NCBI GenBank assembly: GCA_016205045.1
Contig: JACQJM010000189.1
Location: 1-6,211, forward strand
DNA length: 6,211 nt
Direction of reading: 5' to 3'
Origin: Elusimicrobiota bacterium
GTDB taxonomy: Bacteria; Elusimicrobiota; Elusimicrobia; JACQJN01
Positions within the stretch are counted from its first letter, which is position 1; each line of letters opens with the position of its first letter. Positions 1-5,815 of this stretch are shown piece by piece. Position numbers and translations under genes: made by a program. Under the pieces are notes generated by a model, which ran no database searches, was not told the origin of the DNA, and worked only from the letters and a program-made list of their open reading frames with translations.

Positions 1-2
1 CC

Positions 3-614
3 CCTCACCTGAAAGAATATGTTTTGTGCAAGGAAATGGGCCAATGCTGCGGCGGACGGGTGGAGGTGTTTTTCGAAATTATTCCCCGACAAAAACAGAT
101 CCATCTATTCGGAGGTGGGCATGTGGGACGCGCAGTAGCCCAGGTATTTTCCCAAATGTCATTTCACCTGACCCTGATCGATCCACGCCCCGATTGGGCC
201 ACCCCGGAAGGCCTGCCCTCCGAACTCCACACCCTCTTAATGGATCCTCTGCGGTATGTTCAATCACAGCCCTGGAATGAAAACGATGCGGTCTGCATTT
301 TCACCCACAGCCATGATCTTGATTTTTTATTAGTCCAGTATTTCCTGAAGCAACCCCTAGGCTACTTGGGACTCATCGGCTCACAGCACAAGGCGGACAT
401 TTTTTTGGCAAGGCTAAAATCCTCTTCAGAACCTGACCTAGCTGAGGTTTGGGAAGACAAGATGCACTGCCCCATAGGCATCCCGCTGGACAGCAAAAAT
501 CCAAAAATCATCGCGGTCTCCATCGCCGCCGAAGTGTTGAAAGAGTGGGGATTAAAAGACAGTCTGGTGTCTAGAGTCGAGAGTCAGGAGTCCACAGACC
601 AAGTCCAAGTTTAA
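3..614 (+). CDS. xdhC: XdhC-family xanthine dehydrogenase maturation factor, 5' end cut off by window
   Basis: XdhC proteins bind molybdenum cofactor, promote its sulfuration and insert it into xanthine dehydrogenase in the cytoplasm (family knowledge). The reading frame is open to the window edge, so the TTG at 24 is not the start; about one third of a usual 280-300 residue protein lies outside. Visible family marks: GQCCGGR at 39-59, a Rossmann-type GGGHVG at 111-128 followed by an acidic DPRPDW segment, a THSHDLD motif, GLIGSQHK (as in the XdhC Rossmann domain), and the C-terminal CPIGIPL plus AVSIAAE signature. The tail after EVLKEWG is low-complexity and is encoded by a degenerate heptamer array (562-596), so the last ~20 residues are probably not family sequence. 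Eleven bases separate its stop from the MocA-like gene. Assignment to XdhC is firm; activity on this particular dehydrogenase is inferred from context. Confidence 0.93.
   Translation, partial: PHLKEYVLCKEMGQCCGGRVEVFFEIIPRQKQIHLFGGGHVGRAVAQVFSQMSFHLTLIDPRPDWATPEGLPSELHTLLMDPLRYVQSQPWNENDAVCIFTHSHDLDFLLVQYFLKQPLGYLGLIGSQHKADIFLARLKSSSEPDLAEVWEDKMHCPIGIPLDSKNPKIIAVSIAAEVLKEWGLKDSLVSRVESQESTDQVQV
562..596. repeat. Degenerate heptamer array, GTC-phased, in the xdhC 3' end
   Basis: Five consecutive 7-base units all begin with GTC: GTCTGGT, GTCTAGA, GTCGAGA, GTCAGGA, GTCCACA. The period is exact although the other four positions vary. It encodes part of the XdhC C-terminal tail, and a second heptamer array follows 31 bases later. 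It resembles a decayed short tandem repeat; function unknown. Confidence 0.6.
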
Positions 615-625
615 AGAAAAATTCC

Positions 626-1222
626 ATGACTCACGACCCACGACTCACGACTCACGACTTTAGTGTATATCTATTGGCGGCAGGAAATGGCAAACGGGCC
701 GGAGGTCCTAAAGCCTGGCTTTCCCATGAAGGGAAGCCTCTCTTAGAAAAGCATCTGGAATTTCTTCTAAAACTTTTTCCACCGAACCAAATCGCTATTT
801 CTATCCAAGAACTCTGGTTATCGCGATGCAATAAAATCCATCCTCAAATCTTATGGATTCCCATTTCACCAGAAGCGACTCCTTTGGGTGCTCTGATCCA
901 CCTTCTCAAGGTGGCACCCTCTAACCTCTGGGGATTCCTTTATCATGTGGACATGCCTTTGTGGGAGCCCGGCCTGTTCAAAACTCTGATCGCCTCCATC
1001 CCTCATGGGGAAAGGATCGAATGTGAAGCCATTGCCCCTTCCATGGATGGAAAAAAGGGACACCCTATACTCCTATCTCCCACACTCTATTCTCTGATCT
1101 CGAATTTGGATCCAGCCACAGATCGCCTGGATCATTGGTTGAGAACTCGCAAAGTTTACACTCGAGAAGTTTCGTGGGAGTGTATCCACGAGAACTGGAA
1201 TTCTTCCACGACCTTCGCCTAA
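626..1222 (+). CDS. MocA-like molybdenum cofactor nucleotidyltransferase (NTP_transf_3 type)
   Basis: Members of this family (MocA/MobA) attach CMP or GMP to molybdopterin, giving the dinucleotide cofactor of molybdenum hydroxylases such as xanthine dehydrogenase. The 198-residue protein shows the nucleotide-binding loop LAAGNGKRAGGPK at residues 17-29, which is nearer the MocA pattern (LAAGxSxRMGxxK) than MobA (LAGG), a metal-binding D109 in HVDMP, and GHP at 145-147. Length fits the family. The only in-frame ATG before the loop is at 626, and it sits at the edge of a GACTCAC heptamer array, so residues 2-11 are repeat-encoded; no clear Shine-Dalgarno is seen. The C-terminal end (HENWNSS) is only a loose match to the usual NxNTPED ending. 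It follows xdhC by 11 bases and its TAA abuts the allantoinase ATG. The CMP rather than GMP preference is inferred from the loop. Confidence 0.8.
   Translation: MTHDPRLTTHDFSVYLLAAGNGKRAGGPKAWLSHEGKPLLEKHLEFLLKLFPPNQIAISIQELWLSRCNKIHPQILWIPISPEATPLGALIHLLKVAPSNLWGFLYHVDMPLWEPGLFKTLIASIPHGERIECEAIAPSMDGKKGHPILLSPTLYSLISNLDPATDRLDHWLRTRKVYTREVSWECIHENWNSSTTFA
628..655. repeat. GACTCAC heptamer tandem array (four copies) at the start of the MocA-like gene
   Basis: Units at 628-634, 635-641 (GACCCAC, one mismatch), 642-648 and 649-655 are followed by a partial GACTT. The array starts on the G of the presumed ATG start codon at 626 and encodes residues 2-10 of the protein. Confidence 0.9.
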
Positions 1223-2578
1223 ATGGAATTCATCCGAAGCCGTAGGATCGTCACCCCACAGGGAATTCGAGAGGGGGTCATCCTCACCCAAAATGGGCTT
1301 ATCCACTCGGTGGTCAGCCCCGGCGAAATCCCCGCGGAAACCCACGGTCTGGATGTCGGAAATTCCGTGATCATGCCGGGATTGGTGGACACTCATGTTC
1401 ACATCAATGAACCGGGACGAACTGATTGGGAGGGTTTCGAAACAGCGACGAAGGCTGCTGCCGCGGGAGGAGTCACCACCCTTATCGACATGCCCTTGAA
1501 CAGCACCCCCGTCACCACAAGCCTTTCCTCTTTTTTTACCAAAACCAAATCGGCAGAAGGAAAATGCTGGGTCGACCTGGGATTCTGGGGAGGGGTGGTG
1601 CCCGACAATCAAGATCAGATCCAACCTATGATCGAACATGGCATTTTTGGATTCAAGTCCTTCCTGATCCATTCCGGAATTGATGATTTTCCCAGCGTTT
1701 CAGAATCGGATCTTGATCAGGTCCTACCTCTTTTATCCGAAAAGAGAATACCTCTTTTAGTCCACGCAGAAACAAATGCCCCTCGTTCTCCTCAAAGTCC
1801 TCATCCAGACCCGCGACTCTACACTTATTTTCTGGCGTCAAGACCACCCGACTGGGAAGATGCGGCGATTCGTCTTCTCATTGACTTGTGTCGAAAATAT
1901 CGCAGTCCCATCCACATCGTTCATCTCTCCTGGGCAGGGGCTCTTCCTCTCATTGCACAAGCTCGAAAAGAAGGCCTCCCTCTGACCGTTGAGACCTGCC
2001 CGCATTATCTTTCCTTCTCCGCGGAAGATATCCCGGATGGCAGAACAGAATTTAAATGCTGCCCACCCATCCGCGAAAAAAGAAATCGAGAAGAACTGTG
2101 GGAAGGATTAAAGCAGGGCGAGATTGATTTCATCGTTTCGGACCACTCCCCTTCTCCTCCCCAATTGAAAGAAGCGGACTCCGGAGATTTCTTAAAAGCT
2201 TGGGGAGGAATCTCTTCCCTTCAACTAAGTCTTTCTGCCATGTGGTCCCAAGCCCACCGCAGGAATATTTCCTTGTCTCAACTGACTCAATGGATGTCGA
2301 CACGCCCAGCTGAGTTCGCTGGATTGGGGAAACGAAAAGGAAAAATCGCTCCTGGCTACGATGCGGACTTAACCGTTTGGGATCCTGAAAAGAAATTTAT
2401 CGTTGACTCTTCCAGAATCCACCACAAACATAAACTAACCCCCTACACAGGAGAGACCCTAGACGGGATCGTTCAGATGACGTTTTTGAGGGGCGCGAAA
2501 ATTTACGAGCACGGAAGATTCCCATCCGATCCCACCGGCAAACTACTTCTCAATGAACGAATTTACGCAACTCATTAA
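1223..2578 (+). CDS. allB: Allantoinase (cyclic amidohydrolase, dihydroorotase-like superfamily)
   Basis: Hydrolyses S-allantoin to allantoate in the cytoplasm with a binuclear metal centre. The 451-residue length is typical. Metal ligands expected for the family are all visible: H58 and H60 in HVHINEPGR, the carboxylated lysine candidate K145 in FKSFLIHSG, H181 in HAE, H234 in IVHLS, and D307 in SDHSPSP. The segment VETCPHYL (256-263) and the C-terminal GKIAPGYDADLTVWD stretch with TPYTG are also characteristic. HINEPGR plus DMPLNS favours allantoinase over hydantoinase or dihydroorotase, and neighbouring genes for the preceding and following steps support this. The ATG at 1223 directly follows the upstream TAA (1220-1222) with no Shine-Dalgarno, so translation is probably coupled. 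The 3' end overlaps allantoicase by 26 bases. Confidence 0.96.
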   Translation: MEFIRSRRIVTPQGIREGVILTQNGLIHSVVSPGEIPAETHGLDVGNSVIMPGLVDTHVHINEPGRTDWEGFETATKAAAAGGVTTLIDMPLNSTPVTTSLSSFFTKTKSAEGKCWVDLGFWGGVVPDNQDQIQPMIEHGIFGFKSFLIHSGIDDFPSVSESDLDQVLPLLSEKRIPLLVHAETNAPRSPQSPHPDPRLYTYFLASRPPDWEDAAIRLLIDLCRKYRSPIHIVHLSWAGALPLIAQARKEGLPLTVETCPHYLSFSAEDIPDGRTEFKCCPPIREKRNREELWEGLKQGEIDFIVSDHSPSPPQLKEADSGDFLKAWGGISSLQLSLSAMWSQAHRRNISLSQLTQWMSTRPAEFAGLGKRKGKIAPGYDADLTVWDPEKKFIVDSSRIHHKHKLTPYTGETLDGIVQMTFLRGAKIYEHGRFPSDPTGKLLLNERIYATH

Positions 2579-3539
2579 CTTGGCCTCGGCTAAACTGGGA
2601 GCAAAAATCCTCAACGCCAACGATGAATTTTTCGCTCCCAAGGAAAACCTTCTCAAACCGGAGCTGGCCACATTTATCCCCCATAAATTCACCTCTCGCG
2701 GAAAATGGATGGATGGATGGGAAACACGCCGCAGAAGAATCCCCGGCTATGATTGGTGCATCGTCCGACTAGGACTACCCGGCATTGTCCATGGCGTGGA
2801 GGTGGACACTAGCCACTTCACAGGCAACTATCCGGAATATTGCTCTCTGGACGCCTGCTACTCTCCGGGTGATAAACTCTCTTCTTTAACCAGATGGGTC
2901 GAGATCCTTCCCAAGTCTCCCCTGCAAGGTAATACTCAAAATCGATTCACCATTACCCATTCCCAGCCATGGACTCACCTGCGCCTAAACATATACCCGG
3001 ATGGGGGCGTGGCCCGCCTTCGTGTCTACGGAGAGGTTCTGGTGGACTGGAACCGGAAGAAGAACAAACTGGTAGATCTTGTAGCCATTCAAAATGGAGG
3101 AGTTGTTTTAGAATGCAGCGATATGCACTTCGGCTCCAAGGATAATCTCCTCATGCCGGGAAGAGCCAAGAACATGGGGGAGGGCTGGGAAACACGAAGA
3201 CGGAGAGGACCCGGTTATGACTGGGCCATTCTTAAGTTAGGAACTCCCGGGTTCATTCAAAAAATAGAGGTGGACACGAACCACTTCAAGGGAAACTATC
3301 CCGAGAGTTGTTCTCTGGAAGGCTGCTTCCAAGAAGATGCCACCCTAGAAGAACTAAAGAACAGCTCTTCTTGGGAAGAAATTCTCCCCAGAACCAAATT
3401 GAAACCTAACAAGAGGCACTTCCTCCAAAAAGAGATACAATTGAAAAAGCCGTTTACCCATGTGCGGCTTAGTATTTTTCCGGATGGAGGCGTGAGTCGG
3501 TTGAGACTATATGGGAAAGCTACAAATTCTAAATTCTGA
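2553..3539 (+). CDS. alc: Allantoicase (allantoate amidinohydrolase)
   Basis: Splits allantoate into urea and ureidoglycolate. The 328 residues contain the two homologous allantoicase domains of the family: GWETRRRR at 55-62 and 211-218, VEVDTSHFTGNYPE at 82-95 against IEVDTNHFKGNYPE at 238-251, and THLRLNIYPDGGVARLRVYG at 141-160 against a near copy at 302-321. The N-terminus (LINLAS...GAKIL.ANDEFFAP) matches the family beginning, which supports the ATG at 2553 despite its 26-base overlap with allantoinase and the lack of a clear Shine-Dalgarno. The last few codons and the TGA stop lie in an AT-rich heptamer repeat. Its presence, rather than an allantoate amidohydrolase, means the pathway goes through ureidoglycolate with urea release, consistent with the AllA lyase on the opposite strand. 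Assignment is firm. Confidence 0.96.
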   Translation: MNEFTQLINLASAKLGAKILNANDEFFAPKENLLKPELATFIPHKFTSRGKWMDGWETRRRRIPGYDWCIVRLGLPGIVHGVEVDTSHFTGNYPEYCSLDACYSPGDKLSSLTRWVEILPKSPLQGNTQNRFTITHSQPWTHLRLNIYPDGGVARLRVYGEVLVDWNRKKNKLVDLVAIQNGGVVLECSDMHFGSKDNLLMPGRAKNMGEGWETRRRRGPGYDWAILKLGTPGFIQKIEVDTNHFKGNYPESCSLEGCFQEDATLEELKNSSSWEEILPRTKLKPNKRHFLQKEIQLKKPFTHVRLSIFPDGGVSRLRLYGKATNSKF

Positions 3540-3550
3540 ATTACAAATTA
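3523..3550. repeat. AT-rich heptamer array between allantoicase and OHCU decarboxylase
   Basis: Four 7-base units: CAAATTC, TAAATTC, TGAATTA, CAAATTA. The allantoicase stop codon (TGA, 3537-3539) forms the start of the third unit, and the next gene's ATG (3552) follows the fourth unit after one base. No Shine-Dalgarno is present in this stretch. Confidence 0.65.
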
Positions 3551-3551
3551 A

Positions 3552-4055
3552 ATGAAATTGGACGTTTTAAACCATCTATCTTCAAAGGAAGCGCAAGAAG
3601 AGTTCTTGAAGTGTTGCGGGTCCAAACGATGGGCCGAGGCCATGACCCAAAGTCGTCCCTTCAAAAATCCTGCCGAGCTTTTTGATAAAGCCCAAAGGAC
3701 ATGGTATTATCTTACTCCTGAGGATTGGGTCGAGGCCTTTTCCCAACACCCCAAAATCGGGGACTTGGACTCTCTTCGAATTAAGTTTGGCGCAACAAAG
3801 ATATGGGCCAAGAAGGAGCAATCCGGCGTGGCTCTGGCCTCGGAAAAAGTTCTCACGGAACTGGCGGAAGGGAACCAACTCTACGAAAAGAAATTTGGCT
3901 ATATCTTTATCGTGTGCGCCACAGGAAAAAACGCGGAGGAAATGCTCTCTGTTCTTAAACAGCGTTTACAAAATGATCCTGAAACCGAGATGCGAATAGC
4001 CGCCGATGAACAAAATAAAATCACGCGCCTACGATTGGAGAGAGTATTGAAATGA
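3552..4055 (+). CDS. uraD: OHCU decarboxylase (2-oxo-4-hydroxy-4-carboxy-5-ureidoimidazoline decarboxylase)
   Basis: Converts OHCU, the product of HIU hydrolase, stereospecifically to S-allantoin with loss of CO2; cofactor-free and cytoplasmic. The 167-residue length is standard. Family marks: CCGSKRWAEAM with SRPF (21-37), the catalytic histidine H66 in SQHPKIGD, E89-Q90 in KKEQSG, the NQLYEKKFGYIFIVCATGK block (108-126), and R159 in ITRLRL near the C-terminus. It shares a 4-base ATGA overlap with the following HIU hydrolase, the enzyme directly before it in the pathway, which fits tight co-expression. The start at 3552 gives a complete family N-terminus but has no visible Shine-Dalgarno because the upstream bases are repeat. 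Confidence 0.95.
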   Translation: MKLDVLNHLSSKEAQEEFLKCCGSKRWAEAMTQSRPFKNPAELFDKAQRTWYYLTPEDWVEAFSQHPKIGDLDSLRIKFGATKIWAKKEQSGVALASEKVLTELAEGNQLYEKKFGYIFIVCATGKNAEEMLSVLKQRLQNDPETEMRIAADEQNKITRLRLERVLK

Positions 4056-4390
4056 TCTCAACCCATGTATTAGATACAAGCCGTGGCCGTCCCGCCAAAG
4101 GTGTCCCGGTCCGGCTTTGCATTCGTAGCTCCCGAGACCAATGGAAGCTCCTAGCCAAAGGAACCACAAACAAAGATGGAAGAATTCCCGACCTTCTTTC
4201 AAAAGGGACAAAACTGAAAAAGGGAGTTTACCTCATTATCTTCGAAACCGCTAAGTACTTTCATTCCACAGGAACGAAATGTTTTTATCCCGTGGTTGCC
4301 ATCACTTTTTCAATTCAAAAACCTCGGGATCACTACCATATTCCTCTCTTGCTTAGCCCTTATGGCTACTCCACTTACCGCGGTAGCTAA
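4052..4390 (+). CDS. uraH: 5-hydroxyisourate hydrolase (transthyretin-related protein)
   Basis: Hydrolyses 5-hydroxyisourate to OHCU. The 112-residue protein has the classical ends of the family: STHVLDTSRGRPA at the N-terminus with catalytic H5, R44 in GRIPDLL, H96 in HYHIPLLLSPYGYSTY, and the diagnostic C-terminal YRGS tetrapeptide. No signal peptide is seen, so it is the cytoplasmic bacterial form. Its ATG overlaps the uraD stop (ATGA), with a GGAGAGAG ribosome site at 4037-4044, seven bases upstream. The TAA stop is followed after two bases by the 22-bp inverted repeat that contains the next gene's start. Confidence 0.97.
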   Translation: MISTHVLDTSRGRPAKGVPVRLCIRSSRDQWKLLAKGTTNKDGRIPDLLSKGTKLKKGVYLIIFETAKYFHSTGTKCFYPVVAITFSIQKPRDHYHIPLLLSPYGYSTYRGS

Positions 4391-4392
4391 AA

Positions 4393-4442
4393 TGGGACAG
4401 GTCCATTTTTTTATGTGGATATAAAAAAATGGACCTGTCCCA
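4393..4442. repeat. Perfect 22-bp inverted repeat with 6-base loop, overlapping the puuD start
   Basis: The left arm (4393-4414, beginning TGGGACAGGTCC) is exactly complementary to the right arm (4421-4442, ending GGACCTGTCCCA); the loop is GTGGAT. Each arm also contains a small palindrome, GGAC-AG-GTCC. The puuD ATG (4429-4431) is inside the right arm and the only nearby purine-rich ribosome-site candidate (GTGGA, 4415-4419) is in the loop. The look is that of dispersed GGGACAGGTCC-type repeats often seen with REP-associated (Y1-type) transposases; this is from recall, not a search. No T-run follows on the + strand, so it is not a typical intrinsic terminator. Confidence 0.95.
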
Positions 4443-5244
4443 AATAAATGAATGGCTAAACCTTATTGTCCGTTGGTTCCATGTGGTGGCGGGCATCACC
4501 TGGATTGGGCAGACCTACCTCTTCAACTGGATGGAGAAAACCTTAACCCCTCCAGAAGATTCTCGCTCTAGAAAAAACATTGCCGGGGAATTATGGATGG
4601 TTCACGGCGGCGGTTTTTATTTGGTGGAAAAACAGAAGGTTCCGGAGATCATGCCCAAGACCCTCCACTGGTTCAAATGGGAAGCGGCCCTCACCTGGAT
4701 CAGCGGCATTCTTCTGCTCATCATCGTCTACTACATGGGAGGCTTGATGGTGGAGCCCGACTCCAGAGTCAGCGAGGCCGCTGCCATCGGGATCGGGGTG
4801 GGCGTCCTGGTGATGGGTTGGATCGCGTACAATCTTTTATGGCGTTCTCCCCTGGGGAAAAATGAGGTTCTGGGCGCCACCCTCTGTCTATTTTTGGTCA
4901 TGGGTTTGACCTACGAACTGAGCCACCTCCTAAGCCCTCGTGCGGCCTACATGCACATCGGCGCCATGTTCGGCACCATCATGGCGGCCAACGTCTGGAT
5001 GATCATCCTGCCGGCTCAAACCAAAATGATCGCCGCCACCAAAGTGGGAAAGACCCCCGACAGAAGTCTCGCAGCTCGGGCCAAACGATGCTCTAAACAC
5101 AATACCTACATGTCCATTCCGCTCATTTTTCTCATGATCAGCAGCCACTTCCCCACCGCCTCCTACGGCAGCGATTACAACTGGGTGATTTTGGGTGGAT
5201 TAATTTTGCTGGGTTGGGGAGCCGCCAGACTCATGAGAGGCTAA
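4429..5244 (+). CDS. puuD: Membrane urate oxidase, PuuD type (Urate_ox_N domain), lacking the cytochrome c domain
   Basis: PuuD oxidises urate to 5-hydroxyisourate at the membrane and passes electrons to a cytochrome c. The 271 residues match only the N-terminal membrane domain (Urate_ox_N, formerly DUF989): EWLNLIVRWFHVVAGITWIG (8-27), LWMVHGGGFYLVEKQKVPEIMPKTLHWFKWEAALTW (55-90), HIGAMFGTIMAANVWMIILPAQ (176-197), and AKRCSKHNTYMSIPLIFLMISSHFP (218-242). About seven hydrophobic segments can be placed near 9-33, 83-103, 117-137, 147-166, 173-195, 227-240 and 251-268. Conserved histidines H18, H59, H80, H176, H224 and H240 are present. No CxxCH haem-binding motif exists here or downstream, whereas characterised PuuD has a C-terminal cytochrome c domain and an additional helix. 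The start codon and residues 2-4 lie in the inverted repeat at 4393-4442; no later start would preserve the first helix. No other urate oxidase is present in the window. Confidence 0.9.
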   Translation: MDLSQINEWLNLIVRWFHVVAGITWIGQTYLFNWMEKTLTPPEDSRSRKNIAGELWMVHGGGFYLVEKQKVPEIMPKTLHWFKWEAALTWISGILLLIIVYYMGGLMVEPDSRVSEAAAIGIGVGVLVMGWIAYNLLWRSPLGKNEVLGATLCLFLVMGLTYELSHLLSPRAAYMHIGAMFGTIMAANVWMIILPAQTKMIAATKVGKTPDRSLAARAKRCSKHNTYMSIPLIFLMISSHFPTASYGSDYNWVILGGLILLGWGAARLMRG

Positions 5245-5262
5245 AATGGGGTCAGATCCCTT
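5245..5262. repeat. Possible solo half of a GGGTCAGATCC-type dispersed repeat after puuD
   Basis: Starting directly after the puuD TAA, the bases AATGGGGTCAGATCCC look like one end of the same broad class of repeat as that at 4393. Both follow a gene end with the identical context GCTAAAATGGG (4386-4396 and 5240-5250). No matching second arm was found nearby. Confidence 0.4.
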
Positions 5263-5282
5263 CTTGAAAGCGGCGGTTGGAG

Positions 5283-5305
5283 AAAAAGGAGGCAGCCTCC
5301 TTTTT
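5283..5305. terminator. Bidirectional intrinsic terminator between convergent puuD and allA
   Basis: AAAAAGGAGGC (5283-5293) and GCCTCCTTTTT (5295-5305) are exact reverse complements around a single A, giving a GC-rich core stem with an effective small loop and a T-run on both strands. It lies between the + strand operon end (5244) and the minus strand gene end; the allA TAA stop (5304-5306) is inside its edge. This is the expected place and form for a shared Rho-independent terminator. Confidence 0.85.
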
Positions 5306-5798
5306 ACGGAATTCGAATGAGGATGGGATTTTTTAACTTGACCACCTGACAGTCTTCCTTTGTTCCATTTTCCCAAATGAGACAACCAAAGTCCGTTGGT
5401 TTGTCCAACGCAATGAGGGGATGATGCCACACCCCCGGCTTATAACTGATCCCCTGCGATCCGGTTGCGATAAAAGCGGACAAAGAATTTAAATCCGGCT
5501 TTTCCTTTCCCAAACTCACCACCACCAAATATCTCTTCGCTCCAGTCATGGGAATAAACACCTGCGTGGAGAAGGGATGTCTTTCCAGAAGTTTTATCGT
5601 AATCGGAAACTTTCGATGAGGCCTGCAACGGAAGAGGCATACATTGAGCTTGGCACGTTTAGGTCTTAAATTGGCAACTTTAGTCAAGTGATTAAAGCGT
5701 TTGGCGGTTCCCATGTTAGCAGAAACAGAGGGGCCGTGCGCAGAAATCACGCTGCCATAAGACTTATAGTTTTGAGGGGTGAGAAAACGAAGTTTCAT
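5304..5798 (-). CDS. allA: Ureidoglycolate lyase (AllA family)
   Basis: Cleaves ureidoglycolate to glyoxylate and urea, the last step after allantoicase. From the ATG at 5798 the protein is 164 residues, the usual AllA size. It follows the AllA pattern from its first residues (MKLRFLTPQNYKSYGSVI), through LERHPFSTQVFIPM (71-84), YLVVVSLGKEKPDLNSLSAFI (90-110), GSQGISYKPGVWHHPL (113-128) with the histidine pair expected at the active site, to a C-terminal stretch containing NGTKEDCQVV. A GTG at 5819 would add seven residues but the ATG at 5798 is preferred because an AGGTGG ribosome site lies five bases upstream and homologues start with MK. It is convergent to the main operon but completes its pathway, and lies 17 bases downstream of the XDH FAD-subunit stop, so the two are likely co-transcribed. 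Confidence 0.93.
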   Translation of the reverse strand: MKLRFLTPQNYKSYGSVISAHGPSVSANMGTAKRFNHLTKVANLRPKRAKLNVCLFRCRPHRKFPITIKLLERHPFSTQVFIPMTGAKRYLVVVSLGKEKPDLNSLSAFIATGSQGISYKPGVWHHPLIALDKPTDFGCLIWENGTKEDCQVVKLKNPILIRIP

Positions 5799-5815
5799 AA
5801 GAACCACCTGTCCCC
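5799..5815 (-). promoter_or_regulatory. Ribosome binding site and leader of allA, containing a GGGGACAGG motif
   Basis: On the minus strand the 17 bases between the FAD-subunit TGA and the allA ATG read GGGGACAGGTGGTTCTT. AGGTGG five bases before ATG is a good Shine-Dalgarno and decides the start. The first part, GGGGACAGGT, also matches the core of the inverted repeat at 4393-4442 (GGGACAGGT), which may be a repeat remnant or chance. Confidence 0.65.

Noticed and set aside
1..11. CCCCTCACCTG at the window start resembling the repeat at 5812
   Set aside because: Only 11 bases are visible, there is one gap against CCCCTCACCCTG, no palindrome follows, and the bases are in frame with xdhC; chance similarity is sufficient.
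24..26. TTG at 24 as the xdhC start
   Set aside because: The frame is open to the window edge and the conserved GQCCGG block starts five codons later, so the family's N-terminal part must lie upstream.
562..662. CRISPR-like or attachment site
   Set aside because: The repeats are only 7 bases with no spacers, and there is no integrase or cas gene in the window.
1073..1672. 199-codon open frame on the minus strand
   Set aside because: It lies antisense across the end of the MocA-like gene and the metal-binding start of allantoinase, both firmly identified; its translation has no recognisable domain.
3582..3878. 98-codon minus-strand frame inside uraD
   Set aside because: Antisense shadow of a firmly identified gene with no recognisable features.
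4393..4442. Intrinsic terminator between uraH and puuD
   Set aside because: The stem is not followed by a T-run on the + strand and it contains the start of the next pathway gene; a strong terminator here would silence the urate oxidase.
5245..5330. Hidden cytochrome c remnant downstream of puuD
   Set aside because: Reading through the stop in the same frame gives no CxxCH and no cytochrome-like sequence before the convergent gene.
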